A stretch of DNA of 64,000 bases from Candidatus Thalassarchaeaceae archaeon (GTDB lineage Archaea > Thermoplasmatota > Poseidoniia > Poseidoniales > Thalassarchaeaceae): NCBI GenBank assembly GCA_030747475.1, contig JASLKO010000180.1:51477-115476 (forward strand), in the 5' to 3' direction. Positions 33,685 through 47,700 of the stretch are shown here, in pieces. Position 1 is the stretch's first letter, and each line of letters starts with the position of its first letter. The notes below the pieces were generated by a model that did not search any database, was not told where the DNA came from, and worked only from the letters and a program-made list of their open reading frames with translations. Both the position numbers and the translations under genes were made by a program.

Positions 33685-35745
33685 ATGTGGGAACACCGTT
33701 CGATTTCAGATGAATACCTTCGCCAACATAGGCGAATTCAGGCGACAGAAACATATGTTGAGCTTATGGGGCAAGTTGAACGCGCCGTTGCATCACCACA
33801 ATCCTATGCCTTTGATGACGAAGATTTCTTGCAATATATTCCTCGTTCTGGTCCTTGGGCCCCTCAGATGGATTCTGATATGACGGTCGAAGACCCTCGA
33901 CGCCGATACATCGGAAAGGGAAGTCCGAAGTTTCTGAACACCAACATCATTCTTGGTTCCAGTTGGATTGAATCTGAAAGATTCCGATTTGAGCGTGATT
34001 TGGATACCATGGCTGACTGGATTAAGCAGAAGACAATTTTGCAGGCCAACATGTGGACACCATCTTCAGTAGTTACAACTCAAACCCTTGTGTTCTGTTC
34101 TACTGGCGATGAGGAGAGAATGGGTAGTGCACTTCAGGTACGAAACGATCCAACAGATTTCGATATTCCATCTGACAGCCACATGTTCCTTGGGGTTACA
34201 GATGATGGTTTCCCAGAATGGGAACCACTTGTATGGGGGCTAGGCCATCGTGGCGTAGTTCCTGGTTCAGATCCCCAAGAACGCGTTTACTACCCCTCTC
34301 TAATGCATAGGAACGTGACATACAACAACAGGTTGGGATGGATTCGTTACTCTCCAGCTGGATTTGGAAAGGATGCCAATGGTTACCTAATGACTCGTCC
34401 ATTCGATTGGATTTGGAATGCAGTCAATGGGAATCGTGAAACGCCCTCTGCATTCAATTTGCTAGTCAACATGCCTGACAGAAGAGATTCCTTTGGTGAA
34501 GAGGGAATTACAGATATTTTCCTTACATCAGGAAAGACCTCGTTGTATACCATGATGGGCATGATGAATTCAGCAACAGTTCGACAGATGTTTGGCGCAG
34601 GCTCAGACTTGGTGCCATTAGAAATGCACATTGTAGAACCTGGTTTGGACGAGTGGATACAGAAGGCAAGTGACGAAGACCGTTACGGCAGAATCTTCGA
34701 GTATACTGCGACTCTTGGTTACCTCATCACGGATCCAAATATCGGGACATTGGGAGAAGGCGCTGGCCGTCGCCGTCTACTTGTTTACCCACAGGATCAG
34801 GCAAACCTCCTCACCAATGTGAGTGCAAGTCAAGTTGCCGATCACGCTCTCAAGGGCAATTATCAAGCAACCGTGTACACGAAACTGGACCAGGCAGATT
34901 TCCAAAACCGAGTCACACGTAGAATGAGTCAATACGCTGACCTAATCACTCCTAGTTCCAAGGCACGAGGACAAAGATGGATTTCTCAAGCAAACTGGGG
35001 AGGAGAAGATGGAGTTCAACAGGGCCCAACAGTTCACTCTCTATTGGCAGTGCGTGGATACGAAGTCCTTCAGATGGAAGAATATCAAGCAACCTTCAAC
35101 GAAGTTAGTGCGGCCCCTCAGCGCTTGATGAACAGACTGATTCAGTCTGTTGCAACAAATGCCCTCAAGACAGTCTATCCATTGGATTTAATCACGGACC
35201 AATCAGGAGATGGAGCCCCATACCAGAAGTTATTCTCTCCACTAAATTCGGATGAACCATTGGTTTACTACACCGATATTCGTTTCCTTGTCCCAACATC
35301 AATCGATAAGCTAAGGATGCTGACTGGGCAACGTGGGGCAGATCGTGGAAAACTACGAGATGCATTCACAGAGTTGACCGGAGCAGATCCAGTAACTGGA
35401 CTCTCAGTTCTAGACCTATGCATGCCATTCCTAGCTGATATGGGTGCAGGATCGTGGCAACAAGGTACAGGAGTCAAAGAAAATGAAGTGGTTGTAGAAG
35501 TCACTTGTGCAGTAAATCCGAATGCAGTTTGGAAGAACCTTCTAGCACCGACCTTCAACGATGTTTTCCAACTACCTAAGGGCAAGAATGGTACTGCAGC
35601 AAATATCTGGGGAGATGTTTTGATGGAAAATTCACAACTTCAAGAGAAAATGGAGAAGGACGGAATCGGACATTACTTGCGTCTGTTGAAAATGGTCTAT
35701 CATTACAGCAACAGAATGTCTAGAAAAAAGAATGATATGAGATAA
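33685..35745 (+). CDS. Hypothetical 686-aa soluble protein
   Basis: No signal peptide, membrane helix or recognised catalytic motif. Composition is that of a well-folded, mixed alpha/beta protein, rich in Asp, Arg, Trp and Met. A GAGAGTGATAG stretch is close before the ATG. It is the third gene of the 32362-35745 group and ends 44 bp before the first of two giant surface-protein genes. A GKTS sequence near residue 284 lacks the upstream Gly of a Walker A loop. Possible roles are assembly or regulation of the neighbouring surface proteins, purely from position. A profile search is the obvious test. Confidence 0.6.
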   Translation: MWEHRSISDEYLRQHRRIQATETYVELMGQVERAVASPQSYAFDDEDFLQYIPRSGPWAPQMDSDMTVEDPRRRYIGKGSPKFLNTNIILGSSWIESERFRFERDLDTMADWIKQKTILQANMWTPSSVVTTQTLVFCSTGDEERMGSALQVRNDPTDFDIPSDSHMFLGVTDDGFPEWEPLVWGLGHRGVVPGSDPQERVYYPSLMHRNVTYNNRLGWIRYSPAGFGKDANGYLMTRPFDWIWNAVNGNRETPSAFNLLVNMPDRRDSFGEEGITDIFLTSGKTSLYTMMGMMNSATVRQMFGAGSDLVPLEMHIVEPGLDEWIQKASDEDRYGRIFEYTATLGYLITDPNIGTLGEGAGRRRLLVYPQDQANLLTNVSASQVADHALKGNYQATVYTKLDQADFQNRVTRRMSQYADLITPSSKARGQRWISQANWGGEDGVQQGPTVHSLLAVRGYEVLQMEEYQATFNEVSAAPQRLMNRLIQSVATNALKTVYPLDLITDQSGDGAPYQKLFSPLNSDEPLVYYTDIRFLVPTSIDKLRMLTGQRGADRGKLRDAFTELTGADPVTGLSVLDLCMPFLADMGAGSWQQGTGVKENEVVVEVTCAVNPNAVWKNLLAPTFNDVFQLPKGKNGTAANIWGDVLMENSQLQEKMEKDGIGHYLRLLKMVYHYSNRMSRKKNDMR

Positions 35746-35765
35746 TTGTATCCAAGTGTTTTTTC

Positions 35766-35775
35766 TATAATAAGC
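35766..35775 (+). promoter_or_regulatory. TATA box candidate for the 5093-aa gene
   Basis: CTATAATAAG preceded by a T-run (GTGTTTTTT) lies about 19 bases before the ATG at 35790. This suggests a leaderless or nearly leaderless transcript and a promoter separate from the upstream operon. Confidence 0.5.
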
Positions 35776-35789
35776 AAGACGCTCAATTC

Positions 35790-38700
35790 ATGAGCGTACG
35801 CCTTGCACGTAGTCGTAGTATTTTTCTTGCGATTTTGATGGTCACAATGGCCCAAGTTGGCTATACAATGAATGGCTTCGAAAGTCCAAAAGATTCGACA
35901 TTGGATTCAATGAATGAATCTGCAGAAGTACCGACAAATAACAACATTCAAAATTTGTATGTTGGCGGTGCTCATTCTTGTGTGATCACTGAAGGTGAAC
36001 TCATGAAGTGTTGGGGAAACAATTCTGCAGGGCAGTTGGGAATTGGTAATTCTGAAAGTATGGGTGATGAACCGAACGAAATGGGCGCAGACCTCCCATA
36101 TCTTGACTTAGGAACTGGATTGGTTCCAGAGAGCGCAGCTTTAGGAATGAGCCACACATGTATTTTGTTCACAAATAATTCCCTCAAGTGTTTTGGAGAC
36201 ATCGAAGCACTTGGGCTTGGATACACTGACGCCAACGGTGCAGGAGATGGGTACCTTGAGACAGGGGATTACTTGCCGTTTTGGCCAGCACCAACTGGGC
36301 GAAACGTTTCACTAATTGCAGCAGGTTGGTACCATACTTGCGCAGTTCTTGATGATGGTAGCATGACTTGTTGGGGAGAGAACAACCATGGGCAACTCGG
36401 CATGGGCAATACAACTGATTTAGGTTTACAATCAGATCAAACAGGTGACTCAATTTCTTACGTATCTCTTCCCACAGGCGTCACAATTTCGAATATGGCA
36501 TTGGGGGCAGATCATACATGTGTGCTTTACGATACTGGAGATGTTGCTTGTTGGGGTGGCAATGATTTCGGTCAACTTGGAATCGGGAGTACAGAAGATA
36601 TCCGAGATGAAGCAGCAGAGAGTCTAACCAACATTTCTTTCCCTTCGGGCCGTTATGCAATTGATATCACAGCAGGCGAAGGCTTCACTTGTGCATTACT
36701 AGACAACAACGAGGCAATTTGTTGGGGGTTGAATGATGTTGGTCAATTGGGCCAAGGAAATAGCAACAATTACGGTGATTCAGGATCAGAACCAGTGAGT
36801 GGACTTTCCACAATCGATCTCCATAGTTCTGCAACAATACGAACAATCGATGCAGGATATGACCATGTTTGTGTTTCCTTGAACAACAATGCGGTGAAAT
36901 GTTGGGGTGGAAACCTATTCGGTCATTTGGGAATTGGTATTAGTGGACCCACTGCTCATCGAGGAGACGATGTAGCAGAGATGGGTTCGAATCTTCCAAG
37001 TATAAGCCTTGGTTCAAGCATGAATCCACGGGCAGTTGAGGTCGGAGAAAATTTCGCTTGCATGTTGAAACAATCTGGAACCATGCCGGTCAAATGTTGG
37101 GGCTCATCAGTAAATGGTCGTCTTGGTTATGAGAACACAGAGACACTTGGAGACAGTTCGACAGATAACTTAGCGAATATAGTGAATTTTGCATTGGATT
37201 CAGAATACGAATCAGTTGATTGTGGCGCTTCACCATTTAATTCTGAAATGCACATACTTCCAGCATTCGAACTCGACTCCAACCAGAAGGGAAGAACGTT
37301 GGATATTGCCTTCCGTTCAGATGGATGTCCTGGAATTGTATATTCTGATGATAATACCGACAATCTTCGATTTGCGATGTACGACAATGGAATTTGGGTC
37401 TTTGAATATCCATATTCATCCAATATTGGTAATTCTTCAGCACTTGATGTAAGCCTTGTTTTTGATGAAAACGATGTCCCTCATATTGCTTGGTCTGACT
37501 TTGGTTACGATACTAGTACCGACGACACACATTATGCAACCAAGGCCAATGGTAAATGGAATCATGTACAACTTGAAAATGGATATCCAGTTACTTATGA
37601 TACTGAAATAATCCATTTTGGTGATGGTGATTTAGAAATCATTGCATCTCCATTTACTATGGGATATTTACTTTCTGAATTGTGTTCTGCATCGACTGAT
37701 TGTTTAGAGTCATCAGATTGGAATTCTCAAACCGTTATAGCTAGTTATGCTTACATGCAAGGACTTGATTCAGACATTGGTCTTAATGGAGATGCTTGGG
37801 TCTCTCAAAGTCAATCTAATTACGCTGGTTCTACCAATTCTTTCAATATTGTATCAAAGCCAACTGGAGGAAGTTGGAACGGAATATACCCGTCGCTCAC
37901 CGCCCCCAATTCTACTGGTTCAACAAGTGCTATTTCAGACATTGAAGTCGCCCCCGATGGAACCGTTCATGCAGTCTATCTTCACGAAGATTATGCCACG
38001 GATGGAATCATGTACGTCTCTTGTTCTGGCGGCAGGTCCACTTGTAGTTCCTCATCAAATTGGTCATTTATTCATGTTCCATATGTAACCAACAAAACCT
38101 TCTCACTAGCTGTCGATTATGACCTTGTTCCACATGTTTTCTTCAACAGTTCATCTTCTCTGCAATACACCAAACTTGTTGATGGCTCATGGACAACTCC
38201 AGTCGAGATTCTCAATCTAGCAGTCAATGAGGTTCGCGCAGATTTCCACCCCAACGGAAAACTTTGGTTGGGCGCTCAACTCACAGCCAATGACAATATT
38301 TGGATGATTGAAGGAGCATCATTTGGTGGAAATGGTATGTCAATTGATATCGATGGTGATGGTTGGTCTGGAATTGAAGAATACAGATGTGGTTCAGATA
38401 TGATCAATTCTTCATCTACACCAGCAGATGCAGATTTTGATGGTATTTGCGATGCTGAGGATGAGATACATGACTTATTCACATACGGAGAATCACGAAC
38501 CACCAGCGTAGGAGAAGATTTTTCCTGTGGATTAACTGCGCAACCAGACGATGGGTCAAACAGCAATACTCTGTATTGTTGGGGTAGCAATAGTCATCAA
38601 CAGTTGGGTAATTATGTTGTTTCGAACAATCCAGTCCTGCAAAGCACCGCATGGGCAGTACCAGTTCTTGATCTACCTTCATCATGGCATGCAGTAGATG

Positions 38701-41700
38701 TTGACGTAGGTGCTCGACATGCTTGTGCTATTGGGGTTGATGGCGATGTGTACTGTTGGGGAGATAATGCACATGGTCAACTTGGAATCAACTCAACAGT
38801 AGCAACGTCTCTACCTGTTGAAGTTCAATTACCTGTTAATACTCGTGCAATGTCAATTTCTGCTGGTTCTCAGCACACTTGTGTTGTTACTACTGTCGGA
38901 GAATTGTATTGTTGGGGGGATTCCTCGAATCAACAATTGGGAGAATATTTCATCACCAATTCTTCCGGATATATTGAAGAGATCTTTTCTTCCAGTAATT
39001 GGTTGGACACTACATCTTTTTCTGAAGTCTATATTGGCCGATATGGCGGCAATAATCACGACAATGATTGGACATATTCTACAGATGATGGAGGAACTCT
39101 CAAGTGGGATCTTAAATCCGGCAGCAATCAGTACAATGAATTCAGTTTCACAATAAATGCTCTCTCTGATGGTTACATCACCTTTGATGTAAAGTCGGAT
39201 ATGGGCTCCAATGATTATATCTGCCTCTATATCGATTCTACCTGCAGCCAGGGGTGGTACCACCCCCCTAGTACCTGGACTACCAGGAATCATTCGTTCA
39301 CAGCTGGAACTCATGAAATCCAATTTGTGGGTATAAATCAACATTCTTCTTCTGGATTCAATGATGCATGGTTGGATAATATCGTGATTCATGCCGGATT
39401 CAGCCTTGAGGAAGGCGGTATTGTACGCAATCCTTCTCTAGTTTCTCTTGGTTCAATGATTGTATCTGAAGTGACTACCGGTGATGATCATACATGTGTA
39501 ACCACATCTACTAGTGCAGCATATTGTTGGGGAGACAATGGCGGTTCTACCACCATGACATTGGGCAATAGCTCATTCACAGGTACGAATTCATCTTCTC
39601 CACTTCTTGTTGACTTAGCAGGAACAGGATCTCAATATTCAGGATCCCAGCCACCTAGATTCGGCTTACTTTCAGCTGGTGCAGGTGCTACTTGTGGTAC
39701 TCTTTTGACAAATGCCTCCACAATCTGTTGGGGTAAATCCTCCGCTGGAACATCTATCCTAGGCGGCGGCGAATCAGCGACCCACAACGGCAACGGTACT
39801 GCATGGATGGTCAAGGACATCGAATCCACCAATCCAAATGGCGGGAGTTGGATTGATGATCTCACAGTCATGGGCAATACCCTCTATTTCTCGGCCACTG
39901 ACGGAACCCACGGTACTGAATTGTGGAAGAGTGATGGAACGGAAAGCGGCACTGTTTTGGTCAAAAACATCAATCCCGGCGGCAATGCGGCAAACCCCAA
40001 TTATATTACAGCCATTGGCAATACCCTCTATTTCTCGGCCAACGATGGAACCGATGGAATAGAATTGTGGAAGAGTGACGGAACTGAAAGCGGCACTGTT
40101 TTGGTCAAAGACATCGCCAGCGGCAGTCCCAGCAGTACTCCCAGCGACCTCATAGCCGTTGGCAACACCCTCTATTTCCGAGCCAATGATGGATCCAACG
40201 GACAAGAATTATGGAAGAGTGACGGAACTGAAAGCGGCACTGTGATGGTCAAGGATATCGTCTTCGGGTCTTCATCCAGCAAGCCCTCGGACTTCACAGT
40301 CGTTGGCAATACTCTCTTTTTCGAAGCGGAAACTTCCTACGGATGGGAATTGCACAAGAGTGACGGAACAGCCACAGGCACTGTGATGGTCAAGGATATC
40401 AACAGCGGAACTTCTGACAGCAATCCCAGTCAACTCACAGCCGTTGGCAACACCCTCTATTTCTCGGCCACTGACGGAACCAATGGATGGGAATTGTGGA
40501 AGAGTGACGGAACTGAAAGCGGCACTGTGATGGTCAAAGACATCCGCACGGGAAGTATGTCTGGTTCTCCCAATTCCCTAACAGCCATTGGCAACACCCT
40601 CTATTTCTCGGCCATGACGTCGACCTACGGAGCAGAATTGTGGAAGAGTGACGGAACTGAAAGTGGCACTGAGTTAGTCAAGGATATCCGCAGTGGTACT
40701 GCCGGCAGCAGTATCAGCAGGACCCGAGCCGTTGGCAACATTCTCTTTTTCAACGCCCATGATGGAAGTTCCGGATATGAATTGTGGAAGAGTGACGGAA
40801 CTGAAAGCGGTACTGTGTTGGTCAAGGACATCAACCCCACCAGTAATAACTCCGGGAACAGTAATCCACAACAAACAACCGACATTTGCGGCACCCTCTA
40901 TTTCTCGGCCAACGATGGAACCGATGGAATAGAATTGTGGAAGAGTGACGGAACAACCTCTGGTACCACAATGGTCCAAGACATTGGAAATACAAATAGT
41001 GTCTCAGGGGGCTCTCCTGATAACATCCTGAACACAACTGTTGACAACCATATCTTTTTCGTAGCTACGGACGGAACTCATGGACGGGAATTATGGACAC
41101 TAAATCCATCCCAAATTACCTGCGGTAGCGGCTCAGGTAGCGGCTCAGAACCATCAATTCACGGTACCTTCGTTTCCCTGAACGATACCACCTCTTCACT
41201 ATCTGTTGGACATCATCATGCCTGTGCAGTAGTTGACGAAAAAATCCAGTGTTGGGGTGAAGAAAATGGAGGAGAACTTGGAGATGGAGGCAGCTCTACT
41301 TCCTCATCATCAACTCCAGTGGAAGTAGATATTACTGGACTGGGTACACCGATTGATGTATCTGTAAGCGAAATTGGCAACACATCTTGTGCCCTTTTCA
41401 AGAAGAATTCAGCGTACAGTTTCAGATGTTGGGGTAGTGATGAAGGTGGTGCAATAGGAGACGACGCATCGTACAATAATGAAACATCTCCGTCTTCAAA
41501 CGTGACTACTTTGAGTCATGGTTTTGTTGAACCCACTGCACCTTCTTCTTCATTGGATATAGCAAATTACGACATTGCTGAAGTTTCTGGAGGCCAGCAC
41601 AATTACTGTGCTCGTTCATATCAAGGACTTGTCAAATGTTGGGGTTACGGCTCGCAAGGTCGACTAGGAATTGGAAGTACTACCAATATTGGTGATTCTC

Positions 41701-44700
41701 CCAATGAAATGGGCGATTATCAAGAGTTTACAGATTTAGGAACAAATCTCTTCGCTACAGATATTACCACGGGGTACGATTTCGCATGCGCTGTGTTGAA
41801 CAATACTCAAATCAAGTGTTGGGGTGAAAATGGGCACTATCAACTAAGCAATGGCGATACAATCCATGCCGATCGTGGCGATGGTCCGAATGAAATGGGA
41901 GATAATTTACCATATGTCCGTACTCAAGCCTCCACCAATCCAGTTACTGGGTTCGTGAAGGTAGATGCCGGCCATCGTTCCGCTTGTGCCCTTACATTCG
42001 AAGGAGCAGTATATTGTTGGGGTTCCAATGACAATTACCTCATTTCTTCAGCAAGCTGGACAATGGGGTCTGCAACACTACAAACTCAATTATCTAGGCC
42101 TGCAATTGATATTGCAGTTGGTGATTATCATGCTTGTGTTATTTTGGATAATCATCAGGTGCAGTGTTGGGGTCGCAATTCCGAAGGCCAATTGGGGACA
42201 GGAAACAAAACGACTCCTAACCAAAATACCGCTCAGAAAGAAAGGCCATATGTGGATTTAGGAAGTGATGTGGGTGCCTTGGACATCATGGCGGGTGGAT
42301 CATACACTTGTGCGATCCTCACAACAGAAGGTACTGTTTGTTGGGGGGAAGGTGCTAGCAACCGACATGGTCGAAACTCAACCTCCGATTTCAGTTCCAT
42401 GGGTGATGGGTTGGGCAATGGCACAGGAAGTCCGTATGATACAATTGCCAAACCGAACCGTTCATCCTTAGCTACAAGCTCGCAAGGAACTTGTATTGTC
42501 GATGAATGGAGTGAAGTACAATGTTGGGGCCACAACTACATTGCAGGTACAACCACAGCCGCACCGATTACGATTAATGTGGGTGGACATGTTCGTTCAG
42601 TAGCGGTTGCTGATGGCCCTAGTGCCTGTGCAATTCGAATTGATGGTTCGCTCGTTTGTTGGGGGACAGGGAGTTATGGTCAGCTGGGTCAAGGAGATTC
42701 GTCCAACAATTATCCACCAGCATCCGGTGAGTTAAGTATTGAACATACAGATGTTCGATTGTGGTCTCCGGATACCGATTTTGATGGAATGCTTAATCTG
42801 TGGGATGACGATGATGATGACGATGGCGTATTGGACATTAATGACGCCTTCAGCCTTGATGAGTGTGCCTCAGTAGATACAGATAATGACGGCATGCCAG
42901 ATACAATTACATCAGCATGTTCCACTGTACTGGTATTGGATTTAGATGATGATAATGATGGATGGACAGATGTCAATGAGATACTCTGTGACACCAACAC
43001 AATCTCATCACTTTCTGTGCCAATTGATACAGATTCTGATGGAACCTGTAATTATTTGGATATGGATGATGATAATGATGGTTGGACAGATTCTCAAGAA
43101 CATGAATGTGAACCACAGAGTTTCACCTCATTCAGGGCTGTGGGTAGTTCGTCTGGGACCTATCCCAACAGTGTTAACGGGGAACTATACTTTGGTGGAC
43201 CAAATTCGGATGAACTTCGTTATTTGGGAAGAGCATCATCTGGTTATGGGGGGTTATGGATGTGGCCTTCAGCAACTAAAGATAGCCTGGGCCCATCATC
43301 GAGTAGCCAACGTTTTTCCAATTCAAATTATGGTGACATCACTCTTGAGCATCAAGATGGTGTAACTTACTATGCTGATAGGCAGAATCAAGGCCAGTTT
43401 AATGATGAAATAAATGGATTGTCTTCTCATTCCACCATTAGCACATCTTACAGTTCAAGCTCCAGTTATCGTTCTGAAATATCATTGGATGCGGACAATC
43501 GTGTTTACGTTGCAGATGGCTATTACAGATTTTGGCACCAAAATACAATTGACAGTTCGACATACTCCTACACTAACTTGCCAAATACTAATTCCAATAA
43601 CAAGCATCATTTAGAAGCACAAGATAACGGAACAGTACACCATTTATGGTGGCATAGTAATGACTTAAAATACACCCAAAGCCATCCAGTTACCGGATCA
43701 TCAGGTAGAAGTTATGACTCCATTGAAACAATTGGTGGTTGGAGTGACCTACAGAATCATCAGTTTGATTTAGAAGTTGATAGCAATGGAGTTGTACATA
43801 TTGCATTCTATCGTTCGTCTAGTTCCTCATATGCCATTACTTACATGAACAATTCAGCAGGTACTTTCTCCACCATCGGTTTTGAGAACTCTCTCCCCAA
43901 CTCCGCTGGCCATGTTGATTTGGATATAGATCCATTGGGACGAGTAAATTTAGCCTGGACAGATACGAATAACAAATCTGTCTATCATACGATAATTGAT
44001 GGAACAACGACAAATACTCAATTCGTACTTTCGACTTCTGGATCCATTCACACCATTTCTCAAGCACTGGATCCCGTCAAGAACCAATCATATATTTTCA
44101 CATCAAGTGGGAGCGACTCAAGAGTATCACACCAAGGTTCATTCGAACCTTGGTCTATTGATTCAACAATTGTACCTGGAGATATTGATTCAGATGGTAT
44201 TTGTGATAATCTTGAAACGGCACCTGTAATTTATGCTCTTACTCCATTGGAAATCGGGTCTTCTGCAAGTATTTCCCCATCATTCCCAGGTTTGCCCCCC
44301 ACACTAATCATCAATACAACCCCCCTTCCAGCCGGCCTCACACTTGATCAATCAACAGGTGTGATTACAGGTACACCAATTAACTCGAATTCAGCCTTTT
44401 CAGTGACGATGAATACAACTTCAGCACAAGAAAATTGGACCGGAACAATCGTAATCAAGATTATACCAATAGCTCCACTGTTAACAAATTACAACAGCAA
44501 CATCGCTTGCGCTCATACCGACACACATCAAAACATTGAGTTTGCATCAGATGGAAGTATGTTTTATTCAGGCAATTGGCATTCATATTGTAATTCACTC
44601 CCAACAGATTTGCCAGGTTTGGAAAACAAATCAACGTTTGACACTGGTGATTTAATCATCGCTAAACGCTCTGTGGATGGTGTTTGGCAATGGGCCCATG

Positions 44701-47700
44701 TGATTGAATCAGCAGCCACCCTTAAGAGTTCAGATATCGCTCTCAATTCCAATGATGAACCTCTTTTGTTGTTTTATGTAAATTCAAATTATGACATTGA
44801 GTTTGATCGTTCTCATGAACACAATATCATCAGTTCATCGATGAATTCGGGAACTTCCTTGGTTTTGGTTCAATTTAATGGGACAGGACATGTTGTTTGG
44901 AATGAATTCTCCAGGCCTTCAGGTCCATACGGTGCCAATGTGAGGCATAACGATGCAAGCGAGAATTCCATCGTTGTAAGTCCAAATGGAAATATTACAA
45001 TTATGGGAGAGTATAATGGTAACGGCGGAGGAGTATCGATCGGTTTCGGTACACTGAACGTGTCGCGTAATTCATCCGGGGCATATTGGCAACCATTCAT
45101 TGCCCGTCTTGATTCTAGCGGCGTTGTTCAATGGATGAATACTGGTAAAACTGGCCAACACAGTCAGAACCCCCAGCATCAATACTCCCTCGATCTAGCT
45201 GCAAGTTCCGATGGTGGTGTTTTCCTTGCTACCCAAAGCACCGGTGTCGTTAGTTTTGGAAACTTGACGACGAACCCCGGATCCTCTTACCCTCTCAATA
45301 TCTACTCCATTGATTCAACAGGACAAGCCGAATGGTATCAGATGGTTTCAGCAACAGGTGTACATCTCTTTGGAATTTCTATTGCTGTATTTGATGATGA
45401 TTCAGTGCATGTAACCGCGACTCCAAATTTCAATGATGGAGACCATGGAACAATTAACAAATTTTATGAAACTGGGGTGAGTACCACTTCTTCAGGATAT
45501 AATGCTGGTTGGAATAACACAGTCTCATTCGCTTCCACACATCAATTCTCTACTTCTGAAGATTCACGTGCTTGGCTCTTGACGGCCCGCCTGAATGGAA
45601 ACAACGGAACACCAATTTGGGTAGATCTGAATACCGATAAAATATCGGGTTATGATGATGAAGGATATGGATCTAGGGGCCAAACAAGCACAACTCCATC
45701 CCCAGTATCTTATATTCAAAACAATGTAGTTCATGTTTATGTTACTGACATCTCTTCAAGTGGAACAAATGATGCTGCCTCATTCTATAGTTCCTCAACA
45801 ATTGATAATGATGAAATTCAACATGTACTTTCTGCAACTTCCCAAGCAGATTCTGACTTCGCAATTATTGATTTTGGCCCAGATGGAAATCATCGCCCGT
45901 TCTTCTTCCAAAGGTCAGATCAACACTTCTATTGGGGCTATCATGAATCAATACCTGAATTCTCATACCAAACTGTCTATTCCAGGACCGATGTTCGTTT
46001 GAATCGAATGATAGGTATTGCTGGCCATCCAATCAATGAGAAAATGCCTCAAGTGGGAGTCTCTTTCTCTGAATATCCCGTTGATTACCACAATTCTGGA
46101 GCACCATCAGGATATGCATCATGGAGTCTAATTGGTACCAATGGTTCAACTTGGCTTCCCAACAACTTGAACTTTGAGAGTTCAACCGGACGGTTTTATG
46201 GAACACCAACGACCATTACTGCCAACGCCACATATTGGTTGAATCAGACTGCCCAAGGAAGAACAATCTCTACATTAATCACCTTTGGAGTATCTCCAAC
46301 GGCTCCAACTCTATCCTACTCTGGTGGTACTCAGACATTAGAGAGGGGCGATACAATGACGGATTGGACACCGACCATTACAGGTATCAATTATCTTCAA
46401 TCAATTACTGTAACTCCTTCACTTCCTAATGGAATATTTATTGATCAGAGCAATGGTACAATTTCGGGTACACCAATGTACAATATGTCTAGTACACAGT
46501 ATTCAATTGTAGCTTGCAATTCCTGGGGTGTTTGTGGAACAGCCGAAACCATCACATTGGTCATCAATGAACCTCTTGCATCTCCAGTATGGGGAGGCAA
46601 TAACACCCTATACTTTGCACGTGATGTTAACGTGAGAGAATGTCCAGTTACTTCAGCTGGTGGAATGGTGGAAATCTGGTCGATTGCATCCACTCCAAAT
46701 TTACCATATGGATTGAGTTTCAATACCACAACTGGATGTTTTGAAGGAACTCCATTGTTGTACACAAATGCCCAGAATTATACAGTTACCGCACAAAATA
46801 GTGGGGGTCAAACACAGGTGCAAGTCTCGATAAATATCACTGGAGCAGGTATTGGATTGACCTATCCTACAGGTTCATTGATACTGGAGAATGGAACAGC
46901 AATGCAACCAATTGCTGGACAGACTACTGGAGACAATGCCCAGTCTTGGAGCATCAGTCCTTCTTTGCCTAATGGCCTATCATTTGGATTAACCAATGGA
47001 ACAATTTGGGGGACACCAAGTGTTTCAAGTAATCCTGTTAATTATACTGTAACTGTAACTTCTAACAGTGGTGTAACTGCAACATTTACCATCGAGATTG
47101 AGATATTGGAACCGGTCGAAGAGATCACTCTTTCGTTGCCCTTTAACTCATTGAGTTTAACCAATTTAACAGAGATGCAACCAGTATCTGTTCAAACAAC
47201 AGGCGACCCAGCTGTCTCTTGGAGTATTTCTCCTGCATTACCTTCAGGCCTTGAATTAGGACCCACAAATGGAACACTTTGGGGAATCCCAATCCAAGCA
47301 AATGCTTCTACTGTATACACAATAACTGCTGTAACTTTAGGTGGGGCAACAGACAATATTTCGTTAACCATAGAAGTACTCGACATTGTTGAAGAAATCT
47401 ACCTTACAATGCCAACAAACCTTGTGATGTTGGTTAATGGAAGTGCGATGCAACCAATTTCTGGACAAACTTCAGGTGATACTCCAGTTACTTGGACCAT
47501 TAGTCCTGCATTGCCTTCAGGTTTGGATATCAATGCAAGTAATGGAACAATTTGGGGTACGCCAACCACATCATCTATTCTCACAACATACACAGTCACT
47601 GTTTACACCGCTGGCGGGTACTCAGATAGTGCTACGATTCAGATAATTGTTCAAGAGGATACAGATGGAGATAGTATTCCAGACATTGTTGATAATGATG

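Noticed and set aside
34525..34550. P-loop in the 686-aa protein (SGKTS)
   Set aside because: The Gly four residues before GK is missing, so it is not a Walker A motif.
39780..41110. CRISPR array
   Set aside because: The regular 144-bp repeats are coding, have no unique spacers between short identical repeats, and no cas genes are present.
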